DNA of 64,000 bases from Antedon mediterranea (lineage: Eukaryota; Echinodermata; Crinoidea; Comatulida; Antedonidae), in NCBI RefSeq assembly GCF_964355755.1, contig NC_092675.1, forward strand, positions 23,104,412 to 23,168,411, in the 5' to 3' direction. Under the pieces are notes generated by a model, which was not told the origin of the DNA, did not search any database, and worked only from the letters and a program-made list of their open reading frames with translations. Positions 25,897-64,000 of the stretch are shown one piece after another. Position 1 is the stretch's first letter. The number at the start of each line of letters is the position of its first letter. The translations under genes were made by a program, and so were the position numbers.

Positions 25897-26110
25897 GATT
25901 CATTCATTTAACTAGGATGATCAAAGCCAGAAAAAGTATTAAATAAGTTACAAATAAGGAAATAAGCAAACATAAGAAAATAGAAATAAGACTGGTCTCC
26001 CTCGGTCTTCGTAATGGCGAATGTGTACAATATAAAAGTAACATAAAAAACAATTTACAGATTATAGACATTTAACAAAATATTACAAAATTTAAGTCGT
26101 TACAATCGTA
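25897..26110 (-). mobile_element. Possible retroposon 3' end
   Basis: Begins with ATTCATTCATTTAACTAGG, like the (AATGA)n tail of the insert at 7785, and contains AGACTGGTCTCCCTCGGTCT, close to the tail region of SINEs here (GGGAGACCAGTCTTTG in the 10.6-kb copy, opposite strand). Boundaries uncertain. Confidence 0.35.
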
Positions 26111-26133
26111 AACTTTAAAAATTACTTTAACAC

Positions 26134-26350
26134 TATATTAATACTGTAGTTTAATCTACTTACATTTATCGCTGATGTTATTGCAAAAATATAAATACAC
26201 AAATATGTTGTTATTATTATTATTAAATATTTATACAATTAAAATCATCCTCTCTCGACGTTGAGATTAAATATTTATATTAATACTGTAGTTTAATTTA
26301 CTTACATTTATCACTGATGTTACTGCTAAAATATAAACACAAAAGTATGT
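26134..26350 (+). repeat. Spaced direct repeat of about 75 bp, then a 50-bp tandem repeat
   Basis: TATTAATACTGTAGTTTAAT plus the following CTTACATTTATC(G/A)CTGATGTTA occurs at 26134-26210 and 26277-26350, 143 bp apart. Directly downstream, 26509-26607 has two copies of GCATACAGAGATGCAAAC...ATGTCTGTGAGAAT. The 89-codon frame across it is not supported. Confidence 0.7.
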
Positions 26351-26607
26351 TAAAATGCAGATTTCTGTGTTATCTTTAATCGATGGTACCTCATCTACCG
26401 TGTACAGTGTTAACAAGAAAGATAAATGCTTGGATCATTTTAACTTTTTATATATTCATACTTTACTTTTTACTTACTCGGGAAATCGATGATTTGTACT
26501 TTAAAAAGCATACAGAGATGCAAACAATCAAAACAAATATGTCTGTGAGAATGCATACAGAGATGCAAACATTATCAACAATCGAAACAAATATGTCTGT
26601 GAGAATG

Positions 26608-29471
26608 CGGCAAACTTCTCCACCGAGAAAGTGGAAGGAAGCGTTTTTTTAAACAATAAACAATATTATAGTGGTTACTTTCAGTTGATGGACAATGTTA
26701 ACATATTGATGCTATGACAGCAGCTATACGAGTATTACCAGATAAAACGAATTACCGGTTATTAAAATATATATGAAACAGAAATAACATTAAATTTAAA
26801 TCTATATTACCAATTATGTATAAAAATGTGTGTAAAACAGGCATTTCTAAAGAAATAGCTAGGCATGGGAAAAAATCAATTTTAGCGAAAATGTGCGACT
26901 AACACTACTAAATGTTAATATCTTTATTAATAAAAATAACTATGTCTAATCGGCAACATACTAATTATATCATAATGTATATCATAATGGCAATAACCTT
27001 TGACTTTAAAGTCCGATTCATTTCCACTTTAATTATAGTTGAAGACCATCAATTATCCATCTTTGAATTACGGCATTGGCTATGTCAAATTTTAAATCAT
27101 ACACTACAATATGCAGGAAGAAGGAAAGAGGGAGGTGGAGAATTGCCTTTATGGTAAATACACAATTTTGCTTAAAATGCTAAAACAAATTACTTTAAGT
27201 AGGGGTTACCCCCACTCATCTTGTATCCCGTATGAGCATCCTACATCTCGACAAAACTTGTTATTATTGAAATCTAGGCCTACTTACCAGACGAAATTGT
27301 TTGTATAAATGTTATTCCAATCCAATTCAGTATTAGTATTAGCCCTTTACATTGCATAGTTGATGTTTTACTAGCCTCTTGCTTTTTTCTACTGTAATTA
27401 AATTCGAAAAAAAAGAAACTGGTAATTATATGAAAACACAGAGCACAGAAGCGTGATTCATCAAGTTACCGAGGCATTGCTGACACTATAGTGACTACTG
27501 TGAGTAATAATTTATAAACCGACAAAACAAACTCGTGGTGATTATATTCAGGCCACAGAGCCGTTTATACAGTAGCATGTTACGTCATGGCCAACACCGA
27601 ATCAACTTAATGTACGGATCAAGTTATTCTGGTATCACACTTCAGCATGATTTCATACAAAAAGTGATTTCTGTATTGTACAAAATGAGTCCAAAAATGT
27701 TTATACTCGTTGATTAGAATTATCTAGATGGCTTATTTAATTAAGGTGCGTCCGGCATTCTCATTTTAGTTTCTCTTTCTTATCTTATCAACACATGAGA
27801 AGCAACTGTTTTTATTTTCTCCGTGAATTAACCTGAACGTTTGCCTGCATTTTCTCCATTAATCACGCATTATTTTATTATTTGACGCGATATTATCTGA
27901 AACCATCAGCCTACCTTATCATTTCTGCCGTTTTAGGTAAACTGCAAACAATTAATAATCATATATTCATTGTGGCTAAATATTAGCATCTTGATGTGAT
28001 GTGAACTGTCCTTTACTTAAACTTCAGTTTCTAAGCTTTCGGATTTACTTAATATTGTTACACAATTATTGTTAACTTGAAATGTCCGGTAATAAATCCT
28101 AATCGAAACTGAAGTTACACAGTACAACTTAAGTCTTGTATTACATTACTCGCGACGTTTATTAGATTTTTAATTTAATTAATTGATCATTTAGCCAATA
28201 AATTACCCCTTTTTAGAGTATGATTGACATATAGACGTGATCAGGGCAGGTATTTCAAAATACATTAAAGTAATTCAATTTATTTTATATTTCAAAATTG
28301 CTTGAATCCTATTTTCTTTGTTTCCTCTATACGCGTAATAGTTGTTATCATCAAATGTCTAAAATTAGTTCGAGTGAAACATTTTGAGTTTATTTCGTTT
28401 TCTAATTGAATGGTCTTTTTGGCTCGATGAAACTGAATATTTTATTTAAATAAAGAGTAAAATTAGTCAAAAATTAGTTGACTTTTAATTTGGACAAATC
28501 AGGAAAAATTCCAACAACATTGATGCTTACTCGTGCACATGAAAGGAACACATACAATGTCCGAATGCATTTGCTAATGATAATAATTCAGGAAAAGTTT
28601 TTACACTTTTCAATCAGTAATAATATTTTAACTTAGCGTACTTACTTTTCTTCATTAAAATTGTAACATTGATATTCTAATTTAGATTTTCATTAGCGAA
28701 ATGCAACGACAAATCTAGGTAATAAATATATTTTATTTATCAAATGTAGGCAGCACACGTTGTAATATCCGAGAATGTAAATAGTGTGGCTCAATACCAC
28801 GGTTAATTACCTCCTAAATGTAATTACTTATGAACTTACTAAATTACTTGATTTGTATCAACACAAACCCAATTTTATATCAAAATCACGTGAATAATTC
28901 AAATATGTTCAAAGTTGTAAATAACTTTGAAACCTTTTGCTAAGTTGAAAAAGAAATGCTCTTAAGTAAACCGATAAAACGTTTTTTTAATGATCATACT
29001 AAAAACACATTTTTAGTACCTCAAAAAAAAAATGTAAAATTGTAACCATTTATTGTAGTATATGTGATTTTTGTTTTTTTATTTTCCAGTATCGTGTTTG
29101 TGAATATAATTGACTGGATTACAATTAATATGTTGTCATTAACGTTGTGGCAGAAATTGCTTCCGACGAACGTATTGTATGTTAATGCATTTTTCATTAT
29201 GTTAATTTATTTGTTCATATGACGAATGCATATAATAAAAATGTTTACAATATTTAGTTTATGTTTAATAGCAGTGATTTAAAATGCTTTTAAAGATATA
29301 AAATTCAAATTAATGATTAATTAATGATTAGCCTATTTTACTTCTTTTATTTTTTTTAGATTTAAAATACAAAATTATATATATTTAATGTATCTCAGTA
29401 TTTTATTTTAAAATTCGGATTTATGAGTTCCTCCTTATTTTGTTATATTTTTCTCTCACGCGCGCGATCTG
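26608..29471. other. No gene recognised
   Basis: AT-rich intergenic sequence upstream of the coiled-coil gene. I see no exon with both splice signals and family similarity, and no clear repeat. Confidence 0.4.
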
Positions 29472-29485
29472 GTTACCATGCAAAC
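29472..29485 (+). promoter_or_regulatory. X-box-like RFX site upstream of the coiled-coil gene
   Basis: GTTACCATGCAAAC resembles the 14-nt RFX X-box pattern (GTTNCCATRGNAAC) with one mismatch, 118 nt upstream of the predicted ATG. X-boxes at that distance are typical of ciliary genes, which would suit a coiled-coil product. A single site of this length can arise by chance, and it also contains an octamer-like ATGCAAA. Confidence 0.3.
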
Positions 29486-29602
29486 TTACGCACATATGCG
29501 TTACTTAGTTTCCAAATACAAAAAGCAGCAGCTGATGCACGTTGTACATTTGTTTTATAGCAAATTATTTTTTTGTTAGTCTTTCTTCCAGTTTTTGTTT
29601 AA

Positions 29603-31141
29603 ATGATGTTCACCTTATTTCATAAAACAATCGGACACGGTGTTAGGAATAATGTAGAAATCATGGCACAAATGATGTGCATGCCCTCTCTGCTGTTAGC
29701 GACAAACAACAGACAGATAATTTGGAATGTTTCTTCTGAAAACGAATCCCGACGACGAGGAAGAATTCTTAGCGGCAGTCTTGCACACAATGTTGGCTTA
29801 CACACTAACTGTATAACTCATTTTTGTCAGAAGAAAGACGCAGATAAAGCTGTTGTCGTGAATCCTAACCATGTCCAATGGCAAGTAAGTAAGGTTCTGA
29901 AATGAAGAATGCATCAAATCAATGAAATAAATCTAGGCCTATTCATAAATTGGAGTATCTGGTGGGGAAATTTAGTAAGAATAACAATTATTATAAAAGC
30001 AGTAGGCCTATATTCGGGAACGTTCCTAGATCGAGATAACTGAAAATTGGTTTTAAAATCTTGCGCAGTGGAAATTTAATGCATGTTTATATTATTTTTA
30101 CCTAGTCTAATCTAGAGCCACTTCATGTAACCAAAAAAATAGGCTATATTAATAAAAACTAAATTAACTTACTGCTCTAGTCGAGAAAAGCTTAAACTTG
30201 TTAATGTTTGATGTAACCAAAAAAGCATATCGTACTCCACCTCAAAATGTTCTAAAAATAGTCACATCGTCACTTTCCGCCTATAATTAAGATTAGACAT
30301 AAAAACAACATACACATCTACAGTAATTAACGACTGGCATATCTTGGAAAAAATCTGTCTCGCGTTTATTTCTCCCATAAAAAGTTGGTCTACCCACAAC
30401 TTCGAGCTTTGTCAGGTGTTACCGTGGGGTTATGACTAATAACACGAGGAACAAAGAGTTATTTTCAAATGGTTCATGGTATAAATACTTATATTTCTTT
30501 GGTATGAGATTGCAAAATCCGGGGCACTCGGAATGAGAGTGACCGTTGACATGGGATACTACCTTTCCACTTTTAATGTTCTTTTAATATTACATTTTTG
30601 TGTGTAGGTATTTGCAGACCCAACGTTATCAGAAACCGTCCGCCAGAATTGCGTTGGAATTGAGCGCTTGAAATCAAGAACAGAGTCACTTATCGAAGAC
30701 ATCAACGACTGGGGATTCGAATTAGCAAAACTGACAGATTCGATCGAAACACTCAAAAAATTATCACTTGATTTCTCGACAAACAACAACACGAATAAAT
30801 CTGATATTGATTATTTTCAAGAAGAACTTTCTAAGCTTATTCTCAATGCTAATTATGCGAACGAAATTGCTGTTGCACAAGATCAGGAAATCGACGACAT
30901 TAAAGTAAAAGTCGAAGACACTTTTTGCTTACTAAAATCAGTGACGATGAACTTGGACCAAACCAGAGATGACGTTGATGGTTTGTTTAAAATAAATAAT
31001 GAAATGAGAAATGATATTGACAGTATTCGCAAAGAAGTATTGGAGATTAAATCAACCAACAATAAAGAAATAAACTCCTTCCGATCAGAGATTCAAGAAC
31101 TCCAAACCATTGTCAGTAAAGATTCTTTCACTTCATCTTAA
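29603..31141 (+). CDS. Coiled-coil protein, unrecognised, two exons
   Basis: Exons 29603-29884 and 30608-31141 join in phase 0 (donor CAA|gtaagt, acceptor tttgtgtgtag|GTA) to give 271 residues. The C-terminal two thirds is strongly heptad-like (ERLKSRTESLIEDI, TDSIETLKKLSLDF, DQEIDDIKVKVEDTF, NNEMRNDIDSIRKEVLEI), so a coiled-coil or filament-associated protein is expected. The N-terminal exon has no recognised domain. An in-frame TAA directly precedes the first ATG, and ttcttccag at 29582-29590 could be an upstream acceptor, so a 5' UTR exon or a later start (a second acceptor-like tttgtcag precedes 29828) are possible. AATAAA signals at 31167-31176 follow the stop. I cannot name the family. 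Confidence 0.62.
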
Positions 31142-31166
31142 AAAAACAAAGTGAAAATTGGAAAGA

Positions 31167-31176
31167 AATAAATAAA
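31167..31176 (+). terminator. Overlapping AATAAA signals of the coiled-coil gene
   Basis: Two overlapping AATAAA hexamers begin 26 and 30 nt after the stop codon at 31139-31141, implying a very short 3' UTR. Confidence 0.5.
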
Positions 31177-31422
31177 AACTGTATATTCATGGTGAAATAA
31201 AAACAAAACGATTTAAATGTCATTTGTAGTCAAAAGTTCATACACGACAATTCTCGTTTCTATTCACCCGGCCATAAATAAGTCTGTTTTATATAGTATA
31301 AAATAGATTGCATTCAGCTATTTATGTCATTTTAAAACCTATACACACTCAAATATTTTCGTATGTGTAGATATTGTCTAAAAAAAAGACTACAGAAGTA
31401 ACATTATGCAATCAAAAATGTA

Positions 31423-31428
31423 TTTATT
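31423..31428 (-). terminator. POLR3A polyadenylation signal AATAAA
   Basis: TTTATT on the plus strand reads AATAAA on the minus strand, 100 nt past the POLR3A stop codon at 31528-31530. It is the first hexamer after the stop, so a 3' end near 31.4 kb is likely. The neighbouring plus-strand gene ends at 31141, so the two transcripts converge without needing to overlap. Confidence 0.5.
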
Positions 31429-31527
31429 GAATCTTTCATATAAATACTGTCTGTTTCTTTTAGTTTACTACAACACTGTAGCTTTTACATTCAGAATACT
31501 GTTGCATACATCTGGTCCATTTAAACA

Positions 31528-60389
<28,862 letters not shown>

Positions 60390-61450
60390 TATTACAACAA
60401 TGCCGTAGAAAATTAAGAATTTATAAATTAAATGATATTTGCTAGGCTACCACGCAGTAGGCCTATCTAGGAGGGAGGAGGCCTAAATCAAGAATATCAA
60501 CATGGAGAAGCATGTGCGACGTGCGTATTGAATGAGCGATTGTGTAGCTATGGAACGCCATTACCGTCATTTATTTTCATAGTGGCCATCTATGCCTAAA
60601 TGTTGTCTCAGGTAAACTAATAAAACATATCAGTATCAGTATATAATAAAATAATATAAATAAATCCAAAGGCAAATAACTGAAAAAATGACAATTCTGT
60701 GCGTATCAGTGGCTGGATCTCAATGGAGATACAAAAAAAAAGCGGAAAGCTAAATCAAAACGATAAAGTAAAACAGCCAGAAAAGTTAGCAGAGCTTTCC
60801 GGCAACACTAGCCCTTCATCATTGCAAAATAATAATATATATATATTTTTTTGTACCACACAAAGATATATTATTTGAGAACATTTGCGAAAATTATGTC
60901 TAATATGTCCGTTAAAGAATTATCATTGCTGATTTCGTGATGTCATTTCTGTGTTAGGCTTCGCGCGCCTACATATTGTGAAAATTATACTCTAACGTCT
61001 GTAAAAAAATGATGTGGAAAAAATAGGTCTAACATCTTCATTAATTAACCAAAACTGTTAATTAACAACAAACGCAATAGAAAAAATAAGACAAAAAAAA
61101 AACAAAAAAACGAAAAAATTTACAAATTATTAAGATAGTTGCCCAATTTCAAAAGGATGTTTGAAGTTAACAACGATAACATCTTTCATCAATTGGAATA
61201 CGACTACACAAATATAACAGTGTGTAATGCTGTGTGTATTGCATATTTAATAATAAACTTAATAGATATGGTTGATTTAGTTACACGTTGATAAACATGC
61301 AATTCGGGAGATAGTACTATATAGTTTGTCTGATACCTCAGCGCAAAAACCACATTGTGATACAACCTTTGGCCTGTCCTGTTTCTCGATGATATCATTT
61401 CACTTTGAATTTTGAAATGTCCATCTTACGTTACTGAAGTTGTTATTGTA
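60390..61450. promoter_or_regulatory. Intergenic region between divergent POLR3A and lectin genes
   Basis: 1061 bp between the two start codons must contain both promoters. No clear TATA box stands out at fitting distance on either side. TGGCCATCTATG (60590-60601) reads CATAGATGGCCA on the POLR3A strand and is YY1-like, but this is weak. Confidence 0.35.
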
Positions 61451-63760
61451 ATGGCGTTTAAAATAGGATTGCTTATATGGATTTTAATTACATATGGCGT
61501 ACTTATTGCTGGTAAGTTATGATTTTATATTAATTTAGGGCTACGTGCAACTAATTGTTATATCTCACTCCACCGAATATAAGAAATGTTGTTACAGTGG
61601 AGATTCATTTATTTCCGGTTGTAACTACAGTAGTATATCTATGGAATAAAACATAATACACAACAAAAAAACATTCGACAATCACAACCTAGACATATTA
61701 ACTTGCACTAATGCTGGTATTGTGGAAATACATTACAGATAATTGTTTTTATAATTAAACCATTACAACTGTCATGAATTCTGTTTTCTTTAACTATTAA
61801 TAGAGTTCCTCCAATATTAATAAAATGAGTGAAAATGTTTTACTACAAATTTAGTTGATTGATAAGAGGCGCGGCAAAGTAAGAAGAAAAGTCAATTTCT
61901 CTAAGTAACATTACTTCACCATTATCTTTATTAAAAACAAAATGTACATCATGTAGATTGTGATGAGAGTATGTTACAAATAATTACATTATAATCATAA
62001 TCATGATCACATAATTGTAATCTCATTTAGAGTGGACCTCTGATTAGGAGGCGAGTTAAATACACTTTATGTAATAATAATAAATTAATAAATGCAGCAT
62101 TCTAAATTCTAATTATTTAAATTTTAGAAACGACGGGGATGTGATTTTTGTCAGTCTTTCAGATGTCTTGATCACCCCTAGGCCTATTTGAATACCCAAT
62201 ATTGTAACATAGATTATTATAACAATTATAATAAATAATAATTATTATAATAATAACAACAACAACAACAATTCTAAATGTAAATATGTATGTTTGTATG
62301 ATGTAGTATGTTTAAGCGGATATTAGCCCTTGATGGCATTTGCAGCAATAAAGAAATTGAATTGAATTGAATTGAAATAAACTTAACAAGCAGACAAACA
62401 TGATTATGTTTTTACACGAGAAAATGCGATCGTAAAACTGTTTGTATAAAACAACCATTTTTGTGGTTATCTTGCCTTTTAGTTTTTCAAACAATTCAAT
62501 AAGTTTCCTTTGTACCTATCCTTATCGGCAATTTCCACTTTAGATAGCAAGTCCGTTTGCCCATCTGGATGGAGTGGCTATGGTTCGTATTGCTACCAAC
62601 ACATTACGTCACGTGTGTATTGGGGATCGGGTGTGAGCGGCTGTCGAGGAAAGGGCTCTGGGGTTGACATTGTATCTATACATTCATCGGGTGAAAACGT
62701 AAGTTAACTGATCAAAAGTCACACACCATACTACTCGCTAACATTTACCAGATCTATATCGTACGCGTGATCTCCATTCATTTCTATATAAAATATCTGG
62801 AGAGATCCTATATGCTTAATGATTAATTTGTTTATTTTGTGTACTTTTGTTGACATTTCTTTCTTTCATGCTTTTTTTCTTTCTTTCTTCTTTCTTTTTT
62901 TTTTGTTAATTATACATATTGTGTAGATTTTTGTTAGTCATTTTCACTGTTTTACCTTACTGCACTTTTTTATCAGACTTTTGTTGGACAGTTAATTTCT
63001 ACCGATGCATGGATTGGTATGACAGAAGATGATGACGAGGATTATTATTGGAAAGATGGAACACATGATAATGTGCAGTAAGTCACGGAATTCGTTAGCA
63101 TTTAACATTCAGAATGTTCAAATGTAAACAGTATTGTGAATTGGGTGGAAATTTGTTGAATTTAACGAATTTCAAAATACACCATGCAATCTTCGTAATA
63201 GGTCTACTTTGTCGTAATAAAAAAAGTTTCACACTGAAAATTTACTTCTGTATTAATTATTGATAATTACTATGTCTTTATAATATTTTTGTTAGTTATT
63301 GGTCTTCTGGTCAACCTAATCTAGACGGACGCTGGCACGATGCTGATTGTGTTAAGATGCAGAAATCTAACTACCGTTGGAATGATGAGGAATGTAATGA
63401 CAACGTTAAGATTGGCTATGTCTGCAAAACAGCATGTAGGTGTAGTACAGGATTTTCAGTGTTACAAATAATGTCACAAATATGGATTGCCAATTTAACA
63501 TGGTAAAACATGGTATACACAAAATATGTTTTTTTTTCTCGTGTCCCAACCTACTGTAAGTTCTTAGGTTTGATGTATGTTTTACTCTAATTATAATTTG
63601 GGCCACATTAATAATGATCATTATTGCTAAACATTGTATTTTCTAACAGATTGTAATGTTGGCAACTGCAAAGATCTATCATTTAACCTGAGCCCTCGTA
63701 GTTGCAGATGCTCATCCTGTAACAGTCAGTATTATTTGGCTTCTGGAATATCGTGTCCTG
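61451..63760 (+). CDS. Secreted or membrane C-type lectin, first five exons; 3' end beyond window
   Basis: Exons 61451-61511, 62544-62698, 62977-63077, 63296-63435 and 63650-63760 join in frame (phases 1, 0, 2, 1, and 1 at the exit). Exon 1 encodes a signal peptide (MAFKIGLLIWILITYGVLIA). Exons 2-4 make one C-type lectin domain: CPSGWSGYGSYCYQ, a central DAWIGMTEDDDEDYYW segment, then WSSGQPNLDGRWHDADC and RWNDEECNDN with the closing YVCKTA. The calcium/sugar motifs read QPN and WND. Exon 5 adds a cysteine-rich piece (CNVGNCKDL, CRCSSCNSQYYL) that could be EGF-like or a new module. The gene leaves the window with an open donor (gtatgt at 63761). Such lectins serve in innate recognition in echinoderms; ligand unknown. 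Confidence 0.87.
62210..62385. repeat. Microsatellites and SINE-like tail in lectin intron 1
   Basis: ATT/AAC-type short repeats (about 62215-62272) precede a stretch ending in four GAATT units (62352-62374), like the TTCAA tail of the 10.4-kb SINE. Intron 1 of the lectin (61512-62543) shows nothing else. Confidence 0.4.
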
Positions 63761-64000
63761 GTATGTATCATTATTTTTGTGTTATCTTCTGTAGGTATAA
63801 TTACTTCCACTCAGCTATTATACATATCACAGTCTCTATGATGTGTTCATAATGTTAGTATCATCACCATGAGAACTACTACCTTTTGAGTTTACTTCTA
63901 TACGTCTCTGTGTAATTTCACTCTTTCCTAGTACATTACACTTAAGGATCACAGATCAACCGATGTTTGTATTTTACATACATGTCTGTGGATTTGTAGA

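Noticed and set aside
30559-30792. 77-codon minus-strand frame
   Set aside because: Antisense shadow of the coiled-coil exon 2.

Overview
This window is eukaryotic, AT-rich and intron-dense. The genes are split into many short exons with GT-AG (and two AT-AC) introns. The gene content (SRCR/WSC/CUB receptor, C-type lectin, POLR3A), the abundance of short DNA transposons and tRNA-derived SINEs, and the frequent AGGCCTA words suggest an invertebrate deuterostome, most likely an echinoderm. The species assignment is inference; the gene calls rest on reading frames, splice sites and motifs.

Layout. 1-4.1 kb: no gene. It holds a tRNA-like sequence inside a 50-bp inverted repeat and two interlocking inverted-repeat elements. 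7.2-11.3 kb: a higher-order array of about 80-bp hairpin units (period about 286 bp), itself interrupted by a 5'-truncated LINE, a second retroposon and a tRNA-derived SINE. 14.5-19.1 kb (minus): the 3' part of a single-pass receptor with SRCR, WSC and CUB domains, one membrane segment and a 231-residue tyrosine-containing tail. 19.1-29.5 kb: no gene recognised, only repeats. 29.6-31.14 kb (plus): a small two-exon coiled-coil gene of unknown identity with an X-box-like site upstream. 31.5-60.4 kb (minus): a complete POLR3A gene (largest subunit of RNA polymerase III) in 39 coding exons, 1388 residues; every exon junction keeps frame. Two of its introns are AT-AC, U12-type. Its introns carry many transposons, including an intron filled by a decayed Ty3/gypsy-like fragment with a PHD finger and a TatD-like ORF, a TTAA-flanked element, a TTAA MITE family, a 370-bp foldback and a 1.06-kb near-palindromic element with a 10-bp target duplication. 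61.45 kb to the right edge (plus): the first five exons of a secreted C-type lectin gene, divergent from POLR3A.

The genes are unrelated neighbours rather than a pathway. POLR3A and the coiled-coil gene are convergent (about 0.39 kb between stop codons); POLR3A and the lectin are divergent (about 1.06 kb between start codons). The most unusual content is the mobile DNA, the SRCR-WSC-CUB architecture (Kremen-like layout with SRCR instead of kringle), and the two AT-AC introns.
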